Positions 1 to 11,702 of a stretch of 64,000 nucleotides of DNA are shown in pieces. Location: positions 84,585-148,584 of the forward strand of contig LLCB01000130.1 of assembly GCA_001414345.1 (NCBI GenBank), written 5' to 3'. The DNA is from Hymenoscyphus infarciens (taxonomy: Eukaryota; Ascomycota; Leotiomycetes; Helotiales; Helotiaceae). Within the stretch, counting starts at the first letter, position 1, and every line of letters begins with the position of its first letter. The notes under the pieces were generated by a model that had not been told where the DNA came from, did not search any database, and was given only the letters and a program-made list of their open reading frames with translations. Position numbers and translations under genes: made by a program.

Positions 1-700
1 CCGGTATCGCTTGGCCATTGCCGCGGACTTCAACTCGCAGCCGAAAGAACCCGGATTTGATAAAACAAAAGAGATAATAACTGTAGCCGCTGAATATATG
101 AAGTTACATCGCAGAATAAAAGAGTAATAAAACCCCGAGTGGAAGCCGAGCAAGCCAATTGTGGCTTCTGAGTGCTGGACGCATCGTCACAAACCTTAAT
201 TTATTAATCTTATAAAAAGTTTGCAAGAAGGTGTGTGGGTGGCAGTTATCGATACCAGCTTGAAGTAAAATAACTCGCTTAACACCCTTATTTGGTGAAT
301 CATCAAGGGGTTTTCCCATCATAACAGAAGAATTAACCATGCTGCTCAAGTATAACAGTTGAAGGTGTAAACAGGAAAAATTGGAGCCAGGAGATACCTC
401 TGGGAAGGGGCAACTTTGTTTGAAAAGAAAGTCCGAGAAATGAAATGGGTAAACACTTACTTTCGAAGAGAGATTCGAAAGCCAACAAACTTCCGGTCTT
501 ATCAAATGGTATCATTCTATCTATCTTCGACTTTTGTGCGCTTTTTTTCTAACCCAATTCAATGCTCCCGCTAAATGCAAACCAAGACCGCAAATTTCTA
601 GATTCTCAGGAAACTGCGAGACACGCAACCAAAACGCCGCAAATGATTCACATGAATGGAAAGTCGTATGAGAAGCCGAACTTTATTCGAGCCGACCGTT
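1..700. other. Intergenic, nothing recognised
   Basis: Downstream flank of the HAD-family gene. Only short overlapping reading frames without family resemblance are present on either strand. I see no RNA gene or repeat. Confidence 0.5.
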
Positions 701-2218
701 CTATTTCTCCTCTTTCAGGGCCCATTTGACCGCGTCGAAGACATCATTGACGATAGCGACTGGCTTGTGTGCAGGTTCGGTTCCATCTCTATACACACCA
801 GTTTTGACGAGAATACTGGTCCATTCCGTTCCTTGTGTACTCTTGAATTGATTGGCGCCCAAAATGTCACTCTCCGGGTTATCACCAACCATGAAGACTC
901 GGTCCAGCTTGGTGGCCTTGTCCCCGTTGAGAGTCGGCAACTGAGCACGATACTTGTTCAGAACCTCCTCAGCATATATGTATGTTGCGGCGTGTGGCTT
1001 GCCAATGGTAGTCCGTTCCAAAGCTGCACCGTTCGTAGTGGCATCCCAAATACCTTGCAAAGCAGCCTGGAATCCACCTTGACCAAGGCGCGGCATGTGG
1101 TGTGAAGTCGCCCAGAAGAGGTCTGGGTTGGAAAAGTAGAGCTTTGGTTGCCCATCTTGTTGCCAGCCATTATTCGGCAGGGAGGAGTCGCCATTCTTCT
1201 CCGAGTAGGTACCCAAATAGCCATCCTTTGAGAGAAGTAGATCAAGAATGATTTGAGAATCTAAAGCCCAGTCTCTTGGATCGTTGAAAACGAAGACGGC
1301 ATCAATCTTGAGCGACTCGGTTAGGTTTTGTAGGTCGACGGACTTCGGAAGAGGGCGAGTGTTGTTATCGTAGTATTCGGAGAAGATTTGGTTGAAGGGC
1401 CAGATACTTGGATATGCCATGAGAATATCGCCAGGAGTGACAACGTTCTTGAATCCATACCTTTGAATTAATGTCAGTATACCATAAACTGTCATTTGAT
1501 TGACACTTACATCTCTGCCACCTGTCGGCATTTATCCCCGTCCCCACCAGTAACCAAGACTGTCTTATCTTCCAATCCCTCCTTCGTCTCTGAGCTTCCA
1601 ATAAGTTGCTTGAATGGTGTATGAGATTGGACAAAGTTTTCTTCGGATAGAGGAACGCCTAGCTTCTGGCTCAACTCTGCAACCCGGGCACTCTCATGCT
1701 TTCCACCTCCATTGGTCAACAAAATGAAGGGGATATTATTGTTGTGTAGGTACTTCAGAGCTTCCGAAGCGCCAGGAAGGGGAGCAGAGCTTCGTAGGAG
1801 TACGCCATCGATACTGGGAAGAGAATTTTGTTAGCATATGCTCTGTTTGGGAGATACTGAATCCTCAATGGCAATTGTATACTTACTCAAAGGCAAAGGC
1901 AAAGCTGGGGAGGACGCTTGTAAGGCTTCTAGAGCCAAGACTTGGGCGAGACGGCCGGCTAAGAGCACCAGTGCTCAGAGATCTTGGTTTGTGGGAGGAC
2001 ATGGTGGTTGATGGAATCGCTGGGAACGGGCGGGGTGACTGCGAAGAGGTTGAATATGAGGAAGTGGTGGAAAAGGGTGTATTGTTAACCTTTGGGTGAG
2101 GGGCATTCCAGTTTGGTCTGGGAAAACTCAGCATTGAAAAACACGGGAGCCGTCTTATCACCGGTCCAGTGAAAGGCAGACATCTTGCCAAAGTGAAGCG
2201 TGAAGTTTGCAGAAGCAT
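701..2218 (-). CDS. HAD-superfamily hydrolase, CECR5/YKR070W-like
   Basis: Predicted three-exon gene, exons 2218-1887, 1813-1511 and 1460-701, introns of 73 and 50 bp with GTAAGT donors; the spliced frame gives 464 residues. The N-terminus is rich in Arg, Ser and hydrophobics and acid-poor, like a mitochondrial targeting peptide. The nucleophile motif DIDGV (about residue 111) is split by intron 1. LLTNGGG follows in exon 2, and GKPHAATY and GDNPESDI in exon 3 are the typical late HAD motifs. This is the class IIA HAD arrangement seen in yeast YKR070W and human CECR5/HDHD5, usually mitochondrial; the substrate is unknown in the family. I chose the ATG at 2218 because the targeting-like sequence begins there; an upstream in-frame ATG at 2260 would add 14 residues. 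Confidence 0.9.
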
Positions 2219-2580
2219 GGTGGATGAGGAGGTTTGCTTGTGAAGTATCATGTAAGTCAAAACATTGGAGCTCTTATCGGTTCATCCTGCCGTTTATCTT
2301 GCAACAATGCCGAAATTGCGCCGACAACTCGCTTATCATTGGGTGGCCAGGCTTTTTTGCTCCACTGACCCCCCGTTGGGTCCTCTTACTAATCTTATAT
2401 TATTATATATATTATTATATATATTATATCCTCCTATAAGGTAGATCTATACTTTTATATACTATAGCTATCTTATATTATTATATATAAGATATAAATT
2501 TTGCTGTCTAATTATTCAAGCTATATACAAAAGAATATCTCCCCTCCAATTCATATATACAAAAGGCACGCCTCAAAACA
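2219..2580. other. Intergenic with AT microsatellite
   Basis: Spacer between two genes read on the minus strand. It contains a TA/TATTA-rich simple-sequence stretch at about 2393-2495 and is otherwise featureless. Confidence 0.6.
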
Positions 2581-3750
2581 CTAGATCCACATACCTCTAT
2601 CATTTCCCTTCAACTTAGATAAGCATTCAGGGTTTGGGAGTTCAGTAGGAAGTCCTTTTTTCGTGTCCTCTCTCCACTTCAGGGCAGTTGCAAGGGGTAA
2701 TCTGATCAGCTCTGTCTCAGTCGATCCACGTCTGGGTTGCTCTAGTTGCAGTCCATGGTGAGGTTGATCATGCTGACGTGGAGTGTTGTTCTTGAGTTCC
2801 TTATTTAAACTTGAAAACTCCAAGGCCTCGGAAAATCCAGGCCGACGGCGTACTTTACTGCGCTTGCCAGCTTCCAATGCCGATGTATTGAATGTGTGGT
2901 GAAGTGTTAACCCACACAGGAGGAACCCGTTTAATCTCAACGTCGTCTCGTCGACGACGTAATCCGCTGTGGTCACCAGGGTCCAATGCAGATGCACGGC
3001 TGGGTCTACTATCTTGGATTGAAGCGTTTTGTTGTGTAGATGATGCCAAACGTTCAATAGGCGTTACAGAGTCCGTATCACCTTCCAAAACCCGGTTCGG
3101 GTACCCTAAGACGCTTTCCTCGTCCGAGGGAGTAGTGGTAATTAAAAAGGACCACTGAATGTTTGTTCTCGCAAACACAAATACGAGTAGTGCCACCAAA
3201 AAGAAACCGATTGCAACTCGTACCAATATTTGAGTTTGCCCATTATATCGCACCAAAACCTTCAAAGACCCAATATCTCGAATCGAATGCTTCGCAACTT
3301 GTATGCGTGAAAATGGGGGAGGTGGCAAAGGGACTGTGAGTGCTTGGTCGCATGAAGCTGTCGAAGTTTTATTCGCATCCTATAAATACCGTAATTAGCT
3401 AGAGTAACTTCTGGAATCGTCCGACTACCCACCTGCTCTGATTGGCAATACTCTCGAAAATCCTTATGGGCGGTCCAATCCTGGTAAAGCCATTGTATGA
3501 GGAAAAAGGCGAGTGCAGCAAGAATAGCAAGTACTGCCAATGCGGCTGTCCAAAAGTTGTACTGTTTGTAAAAAGGTGTATGGTTCCTTGCTGGTTGATT
3601 TGGAGGTATTGGATGGGGGTTTGGGTGAGGTGCTGCCGGAGGAGGGGTTTGGTGATGTTGTATGCCGGCAAGGGGCGTGGAACGTGTGTTGTATTTCCCA
3701 GGTGGTCGACGGAGAAAGATATTTCGCCATCCCGCGAAAACTGGAGGCAT
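2581..3750 (-). CDS. Fungal-specific protein with two membrane spans
   Basis: Three-exon model: 3750-3433, 3379-2912 and 2862-2581, introns of 53 and 49 bp, spliced length 355 residues. Residues about 1-60 are Pro/His-rich. A first hydrophobic segment (FWTAALAVLAILAALAFFL) is followed by an acidic/Cys stretch ending in EYCQSEQ at the first junction. A Pro-run and a second hydrophobic segment (about 20 residues, around VAIGFFLVALLVFVF) follow. The C-terminal part is charged and probably soluble. Exon 1-2 joining is well supported. The last intron (2863-2911) is less certain: without it the protein stops at 2855 after an otherwise continuous exon 2. The segment 2862-2581 has protein-like composition (KWREDTKKGLPTE), which favours joining. 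Function unknown; a small membrane protein of the kind common in Leotiomycetes. Confidence 0.6.
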
Positions 3751-4970
3751 CTTGAAGCATCATTTGAACCTTAGGAAATGTCGTCGGCTTGTTATGTGAG
3801 ATGAGAATAATTGAGGCTGAGCATGGTAGACACAAATATGCCTCTTGGGGGGCCTTGCATCCAGCTGAAAACACCTACCTACCCAATCGCCAATTTTGAC
3901 GCATCCCGGCCGCAAAAAGTAAACGTGCTATCCCCAAGCACAACATTTTTTGAAACAAATATGGAGGAGGAGTGTGATGGTGATGGAAGAATGTCAAATT
4001 CGCTCAAGGCCTCCGCAAAAATATAATTTAATGTAGACAAAACCCTCGAAACAGAGACTGCTCGCCTGGCTATATAAAAAGCAGTAACAGCTCAATTTTG
4101 CATTTGTAAAGTATGTAAAATATACCACCTGTGGGGTTTTCTTTGAGAGGAAGCATAAATGTGTTTCTTTATCTGTCTGTTTTGTCTGGTCGCTTCAGTA
4201 CTTCACAGTCTACTGTGCCTGGAATCTCATCTAGAGCTTCCTACACTGATGTTGCCACGATGATTCAAGTTCCGTTCTTGTAATATCATTCTCAAATTCT
4301 ACAATCTGGCGGTAGGATTCAAGATTACATGGTATGTTCATGTCTGTTGCAGTTAGCATCATTTCTCTGCTGTATGGTAAACAAGACAGTCAGAGACTTA
4401 CCAGGCAACTGAATGCCTCCCGGTACGTCCATCTTTGAGCCCCTCTTGCATCACACCGTCCCTCTGTCTTGGGAAACATCATAGGGAGAGGGGGAATGTG
4501 GGGTAGCGGAGGGACCAAGATCCACGCCTAACGCCCAAAAGAACCCAAGTGAGTGCCAGAGGATGAGTAGAACGGAGGCTCTGCTGAAGGAAATTGATGG
4601 TTGTTGTTGGCGCGTTCGTCGAGGTTCAACCCCCGGGCGCAATCTGACAGGGACCGCCTTCAAGAATCAGGACCGCCAAAAAATGAGGGCCAGGGCGTTG
4701 TAAGACTGCTTTTTCTACACTTCCTTATAATTCATTCTAACGACTGACATTTTCTTCTGTCCTTACCATACTAGACGACTATTCGCTTTTCTAGGATATA
4801 GGGCGCTGACAACAGCCACGCCAAACCGCCATACCTTTGGACAAGTTGCTCTTATTTTACGATGTCTATAAAGAAACCCCGGTTTCCTATTGCCAGTCCA
4901 ACCCATCGAGTACCTTCACCTCAAAACCCTTTACTATAGATTCCAATTACCATCGAGAACTCAAAACACC
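3751..4970. other. Divergent intergenic region
   Basis: About 1.2 kb between a minus-strand membrane-protein gene and the plus-strand zinc-finger gene, so it should hold both promoters. Short reading frames here show no family resemblance. A Pro/Arg-coding frame at 4451-4663 (minus) was judged spurious. Confidence 0.5.
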
Positions 4971-5272
4971 ATGCCTTCTTCCATTTCTCGGAAGAGTGTA
5001 CATAAGAAGCGCTCGGAAAAATCATCTTTCATACCACGTGTTTTTTGTCCAGTCACAGGCTGTAACTCTACCTTCGGTCGCTCTGCCGATCTCCTACGAC
5101 ATCATCAATCTATACATCCCCAAAAACACCTTGTTCCTTTTCGGGGTGTTTCTATGCCACTGGAAGGCCTGACAAGATGAATGACCACATCAAGAACAAA
5201 CATCGTGAAGCGAGTAAGTTCATGATATTTTCCCCATGGATTGTTAGGAAGACGACTAGGACGTCCTAGATA

Positions 5273-5335
5273 CACCAAAAAGTTAGAATTAACTAAATCG
5301 TAAATTGTAAATCGTAAATCGTAAATCGTAAATCA
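5273..5335 (+). repeat. Left terminal inverted repeat and heptamer array
   Basis: Inverted counterpart of 11218-11280. It starts CACC and passes into TAAATCG-like heptamers. Differences from the right end are mostly C/T transitions. Confidence 0.75.
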
Positions 5336-5689
5336 CAAAAGTTATATAAATTAAGAGATAATTGTAAAAGGTATTAAATATTAAATTAAAATATATTATA
5401 GTAAGAGATATATATATATAATATAAAAAGACTATATAAATCGACTTTCATCGCTATAATAAGTTCCTAAATTATGTTTTAAAACTGAGCCTTTTTTAAG
5501 CTAACTACTCTAGATTACTTAATATTAAAGTAATTAGCTTGTTTTAAAAGCTTAAAAGCTTAATTTAAGATTATTTAAGTACTTTTAGCTACTTTTCTCG
5601 ATTATATACTAGTTTCCTAATTAGAGTTAGCGCTATTTATTTTATAAGCTAAAAAGTGTACTTATCTTATATACTAACCCTCTTATATT

Positions 5690-6095
5690 ACTTCTTCTTT
5701 TAAATACTATTTTCTATTATTTCTTCTTTTAAAAGTACTATTCTACTAGTAAATCCTAAATCTCCTACTATATATACTCTCTATCCTCTCTTATATTTAA
5801 GTACTAATAATAATAGAAGAAGGAAGAGAATAAGCTTTAATAGTAGCTTTAAGTATCTATTAAAGTATAATATCCTTAGTAGTAGAACCTCTTAAGATAA
5901 ATTAAATTAGTTACTTCTTTTTTTAAATACTACTTTATATTATTCCTTTTTTTAAAAGTACTATTCTACTACTATATATACTCTCTCTCTCTCCTTAAAT
6001 TTAAGTATTAATAATAATAGAAGAAGAAAAAGAATAAGCTCTAGTAGTAGCTCTAAATACCTATTAAAGTATAATATCCTTAGTAGTAGTATTAT
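5690..6095. repeat. Imperfect direct duplication of about 200 bp
   Basis: Two adjacent copies (about 5690-5888 and 5912-6095) share the order TTACTTCTT..TTTAAATACT, AAAAGTACTATTCTACTA, TATATATACTCTCT and TTAAAGTATAATATCCTTAG. The copies differ by RIP-like transitions and small indels. The duplication lies inside the CACTA-like element. Confidence 0.6.
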
Positions 6096-7865
6096 AGTAT
6101 AATAATCTTAGAATTTTAAGTATAGTAGAAAGTATAAAAAGAGTAGTTTTAAGTATATAATAGAAGCCTAAATATACTATATTAATTTATTAATTTAGAG
6201 CTATATAAGGTGTTTATAAAAGAGTTATATCTAAAGAGAACCTTTATTTAAGAGATATATAATATTCTTAAAAGTAATTATAATATTAACGTCTCTAATA
6301 CTACTCTTAAGCTCTAAATTAATATAAGATAAAACCTTTAAAGGAACGCTAATAGTATACCCTCGCTAGTCTTATATATATAAGTAGTATATCTTTTTAA
6401 AGATATAGAATTATCTAATTTAAGTATAGTATATATATTAAATTAGAAGAGCTTCGTAATTAAGCTTTAGAGGCTTTAAAGAATATAATAGAATATAGAA
6501 CTTTAGTATAAGAAGTTTTATACCTAGAAAAGGCGTACTAAGTTAGAAGCTATACTTTAGTATAAGATCTACGAATATAGCTACTTTAGTACTATAAGAA
6601 GGTTTAGTCTTAGGTTCCTTTATATATATTTAAATACTTATAGTATTAATAGAGATAGAGATAAAAAATAGAGTAGAGATAAGATCTAAAAAGCGTTTAA
6701 AAAGGTTAATAAGAAAGAGTATACTTAAAGGTTATAAGAGATTAAAGATATATAAAGTAAGTATATTATACTAGAGTCTAATTTTATATAGAGTATTAAT
6801 AGATATTATAAATTAAGATTTATTAGTATTAAGATATATACTAGTATTAATACCTATGCTTGATTTATCTCTTAGAGCTATTATAGTATCTTAAATAATA
6901 TAGTAGTATCTACTTTATAGTAATATAATAATACTATAAGTAGCCTTAGAAAGATACTATACTATATATAATTAGATTAAGGATTAGAATCTCTAATAGT
7001 AGTAAACACTTACTATATACTTTATTAATAATAAGCTATAGAAAGTAGTAAAGAGCTATACTAATTTTTAAACCTATATTAGTTTAGTACTTCTATAGCT
7101 AACTAATATATTAAAGCTTAATAGAGATAGCTTATAAAAGAGTCTCTAAATAAGTAGAAGATATACTTTTAAAGTATTTGTAAAAAGAGGTTATTTTCTA
7201 AAAAGAGCCTCTCTAATATAATTACTATATTATATATATATATTCTAATTATTTAAAAAGAGGTTTAAATGTTTATATATATATAAAATTACTATTATAT
7301 TTATACTAATACTAATTAAGAGTATAAAGTACTAAGAGTACTATAGACTAACTTTTACTATTCTAGGAGTAAAGAGTATCTAGTAGACGATTATAGTATT
7401 AAGGTGCTTACTAAGAAGCTTACTAAGCTTTAAGAATTATATAAGAATTAGAATATTAATATATATTTACTTTAAATAATCTTAGAGTAGTATAAAATAA
7501 AATTATTAGTATATAGATATATACTACTAATTAATAAGATAATATATATTAAAAAGGGAGAAACTTATACTATAGTATACTTAGATTTAAGAGTAGAATT
7601 ATTAATATATATCTAAAAGAGTAACTAAACTAGGAATAAACCTATACTAAATATAAGCTAAGCTTTAAGTTTAAAATTTATATATTTTAAGTATAAAAAA
7701 AGGCTTAATATAACTTTAGAGAGAAATAGATATATTTATTAACTTTTAATTAAATTTAAAAGTAATTTATATAAGGTTTTAGGTATAGTTATAAGTATAT
7801 AATTCTCTAAGTACTTAGAAAGAGATTTTAGTAGAGTAAATCTACTAACTATAACTATTAGTACT

Positions 7866-8119
7866 AAGCTTAATTTATAAATTACTTACTACTACTAATA
7901 AAAGTTAGTAATCTTAGACTCTTAAATCTTTAAAAAATTATAATATTATAGGTTCTACGTTTATTAAGTTCTAGTTAGCTTTATAAATATAAATAATACT
8001 ATTCTATATCTAAATTAAAAGTAAAAGAATTAATTTAAAATATTATATTTTTAAGCTATTTTAAGTATATAGATTACTAACTTTTATTAGTAGTAGTAAA
8101 TAATTTATAAATTAGGCTT
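7866..8119. repeat. 254-bp inverted-repeat unit inside the transposon
   Basis: Arms of 48 bp (7866-7913 and 8072-8119) match in inverted orientation except for a few C/T changes, around a 158-bp centre. Flanks are AGTACT on the left and AGTATT on the right, a possible target duplication altered by one transition. It could be a nested MITE or a palindrome native to the host element. Confidence 0.55.
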
Positions 8120-9855
8120 AGTATTAATCACTTATCTTTAGAACCTTCTTAGTCTCTTAGAGAGGTTTCTAAGCTAGCTTCTAAGTAGTTATTTAAAGTA
8201 GAATATTCTTTAATCTAGCCTTACTTATACCTACTTCTATAAATACTTATAGAATAGTAAATAAAGTCTTAGCCTTTATAGAGGATAATATACTATATAA
8301 CTAGTAATTATTTAATATATACTAGAATAGTATATTAGAGCTTTATAAATAGTATTAAAAGTAAGAAGCGAGATATAGAAGGTTATATAGTTTAAGTAGA
8401 ATAGTCTTCTAATTTTCCTACTTTTATTCTATTACTTTTACTTATACTTTTAGAAGCTCTATATCTACTACTTTATAATACTAAAAACACGCTAAGATAC
8501 TTTAATATTAGTCTCTTAAATACTTAGAAGTCTAGGCTTCTTATTTTAAGAGTTTAAAGCTTAAAGTATATTCTTATTACTTCTTAGTAAACTTAGTAAG
8601 TACTCTAGAAAATCATATATCTACGTTTTCTTAGAGGCTAGGTAAACTACTTTTTAATACTAAGATTAAGAACTGTTTATAAAAAGTAAAAGACTATCTT
8701 ATAAAAGCTATAATATAAAGCTCTAATAGCTAGGAGAAGAAATAACAGTTAATTATAGAGTCTAAAAGGAAGTAAGAGGCTATTATAGAACGTTCTACTA
8801 CTAACTACTCTACTCTTATTATTAAGTAAAAGGAGGATAAATTAGCTATAACTAGAGAGTAAGCTATTTAAGAGGAAAAGGCTAGAGCTAGATAATCCTT
8901 CTTTATAAAAGCTCTTAGTAAGACTAAAATAATTAGAGTGAAAGTATATAAGAAGGGATTTATCTCTAATAAGAAAAAGGCTAAAAGTAAGTAGTACTCT
9001 TAAATTTAGTATATACTACTAATTAGTATAGGCTTCTTAGCTTCTCTTCTAATCTATAGAGCGCTAAAGCCTATCTCTATTACTAAAATCTATATTTAAG
9101 TAGCCTTATATATCTATATATATATAACGAGTACTAAGAACTTCTCTACTACTAAGAGTATCTCTATAATTATATATACTTTTATAGTATAACGTAGTAA
9201 GATAGTTAGAGTATAAATTAATAATAACTTTCTATTTTAGGTGCTTTACTTACCTACTAGTAACTTTAAGAATCTATTTAACTTTAAATTAGTATTTTAG
9301 AATATATAAGCTAAAAGGTTTACTATTAAGCTCTTAGAGAATATCTACTATATAATCTCTACTCTTAGTAGATAGGATCTTATTAATATACTACTTCTTA
9401 CTAATAAGGTAAAAGACGTCTTTCTAGCTATAAATGTTACTATTAAGAAGAGGAAAGCTAAGTAATTAAGTATTATAAATTATAAGAAGGTAAATAACGT
9501 ATAAGCTCTTATATAATACTTTAATTTACTAAAAAGTCTTACTAATAAAAAGTACTATAAAGTATATATAGTATTTAATAGCTATACTAATAATAAGCTC
9601 TAATCTTCTAAAAAGAGGTAATCTATTATACCTTTATAGAATATCTAAGAGCTATTAATTCTACTTTAACTCTTAGTATCTATTAAGGTACCTAATAATA
9701 AGCCTATTATTCTTAAAGATAATACTTAAGATAGAGAGAGAGATATTAGGCTTATACTATTACTAAGAGATAGTACTAGTACTAGAGTAAGTATAATATT
9801 AGTAGATAATTTAAAATTAGATAATCTTCTAGAGATATTTATAGTTATTATTATA

Positions 9856-9921
9856 TACTTAGAAGACTACTCTATAATTGTTGTCGCTTACTTAGAAGAC
9901 TACTCTATAATTGTTATCGCT
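9856..9921. repeat. 33-bp tandem duplication
   Basis: Two consecutive 33-bp copies (9856-9888 and 9889-9921) differ at one G/A. The unit length is a multiple of three, and the plus strand reads through without a stop in one frame, consistent with an in-frame duplication in the ancestral coding region. Confidence 0.65.
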
Positions 9922-11217
9922 TATTTAAAAGAGGAAGATAATAGAAATAATAATTCTAGAGATAGTTCTAAAAGTAATATAAGAAGTAAGGATATAGATA
10001 TAGATATAGAGGAGGATACTAATAGTAAAGAAGTATTAACCCTAGGCTTATACTTACTATTACCTCTTATAAAGAATAAGAAGAAGAAGAGCTTAATAGT
10101 ATCTACTAAGTTAAATATACTAGAGAGAGTAGATAAAGTAGTATAATAATAGATAGATATAGATAAGTAAATTATAAGAGATCTTAATACTTAATTATAT
10201 ATAGATATTAATACTACTATTACTAAAGGTAGGCTTAAATTAATTAATAAAGAAGAGTAATTAAAACTCGATTAAGAGCTTAATAAGAGAGTCTCTAATT
10301 TACTCTTACCTACTCCTCTTATATCTATAAATATGCTAGTAAGTAAAATAATAGCTACTACTCTACTACTATAATTACTTCTATAAATAGCTTTAATTTA
10401 AAGAGAAAGAGAGGAGATATTCTCTTTTAAATAACTTTTATTAATTAACTCTCTTATACTATTAAAAAGATTAGAATCGTATATAATAAGTATAATAAGA
10501 AGAGAGATAAGAAGTAAGAGTATATAGTAGTAGATACTTTAGGTATAGATACTAGAAGAATTATCTATAATATCTTAATTTTATTACTACTTTTTAGTTA
10601 CTTTTTACTACTTTTACCTCTCCTTTTACTAAAATACCTAAATAATTATAATTTAAGATTAGTTAAGTACTTTAAGTACTACTTTACTAATTATATACTA
10701 ATTACCTAATTAGGCTTAGTATCTCTTACTTTTAGATTAAATTATAGCTATAGTTATAGTATTAAAAGTCTTAATTATCTCTTTTCCTCTCTTATTTATT
10801 AGGTACTTATATAATGTTATCGTTTATACTAAGTATATATATTACTTTTAATAATTTATAATATTTTAGATAATAGATTTAAAGTCATATTAGACTTATA
10901 TTTAGTATAGTACTAAGTAGTATATATTAATAGAAAGTAAGTGTTAAACGATTATAATATATATATATATTTAATAGATATATATATACTATATTACCTT
11001 TTACTTTCTACCCTCGCTTATACTTAAATTTTATGATTTAAGCCTTATAATTTAAGTATTACAAATTATGAATACCCTTACTTTAAGCTTTAAGATTACT
11101 GATTTAAGCTTTTCGATTTACGTCTAAATAGCTTTTAAAAAATCTACGTTTATCGATTTACGATTTGCGATTTATGATTTAGCTCTAAAGGGCTATATAC
11201 TCAAAAATCTAAGCTTT

Positions 11218-11280
11218 ACGATTTACGATTTACGATTTGCGATTTGCTATTTACGATTTAGTTAATCCGACTTTTTAGTG
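11218..11280 (-). repeat. Right terminal inverted repeat and heptamer array
   Basis: Inverted counterpart of 5273-5335, ending in CACTA when read from outside. Further CGATTTA heptamers extend inward at about 11100-11180. Confidence 0.75.
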
Positions 11281-11702
11281 CATTCAGGATGCCGTATGTG
11301 CCCCTACGATGAACTCAATATTAAGAAGTGGGAAATTCTCGATTATACTGTGCCGACTTATTCCCACTTTACGCTAGATGGTGGAGTAGTTGGAGGCATT
11401 TCGGAGGATATTCCGTGGAATATTGAGACCTCTTCATTTGGTTAAGGCTCTAATAACTTCTGGGATGCAACATGTAATTTTGGAGGTCAATATTAGAGCT
11501 TACGTATTTCCCTTCGGAAAGTTATTGGTACTCGAGTACGCGACCTACCCCTGATGAATGATTGAGAACATGTCATATGATATTGGAAGTTCATGAACGA
11601 CGAAAAATTAGATTCTTCTAAGAACTACTAATACTCGCAAGATAAAAAAATATTTCAACTCGAATCATCCTCATTTTCCTTCCTTTTCATTTCCCCCCTC
11701 TT

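Larger units (their letters stand above)
5273..11280. mobile_element. RIP-decayed CACTA/EnSpm-like DNA transposon (6.0 kb)
   Basis: Both ends carry matching inverted repeats: the right end read inward is CACTAAAAAGTCGGATTAAC and the left end differs only at a few positions (CACCAAAAAGTTAGAATTAA). Just inside are arrays of TAAATCG-type heptamers (5293-5335 and inverted at 11155-11262). Terminal CACTA plus subterminal repeats and a 6-kb size are the hallmarks of the CACTA superfamily. The flanking dinucleotides are TA (5271-5272) and CA (11281-11282), which could be a 2-bp target duplication changed by one RIP-type transition. The interior is extremely AT-rich with stops in all frames, and no frame above 60 residues survives. 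Lys-rich remnants around 8730-9000 hint at lost coding. The orientation of the transposase cannot be told. Confidence 0.7.
4971..11445 (+). pseudogene. C2H2 zinc-finger gene split by a transposon in its intron
   Basis: Exon 1 (4971-5213) encodes a basic N-terminus, then finger one (CPVTGC...H..H, positions 5046-5118). Finger two (CSFSGCFYATGRPDK...H....H, about 5132-5203) lies in the -1 frame, so one base is missing near the C4A5 run at 5119-5127. Exon 1 ends at a GTAAGT donor (5214). The matching acceptor CAG lies at 11285-11287, beyond a 6-kb transposon. Exon 2 (11288-11445) continues CRMCPYDE and ends at TAA. The phase (1+2) fits exactly, and removing the transposon leaves an intron of about 64 bp, normal for this genome. 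With the missing base the protein would be about 133 residues. It may be a dead gene, or functional if the shift is an assembly error and the large intron is still spliced. Likely a nucleic-acid-binding protein; target unknown. Confidence 0.75.
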
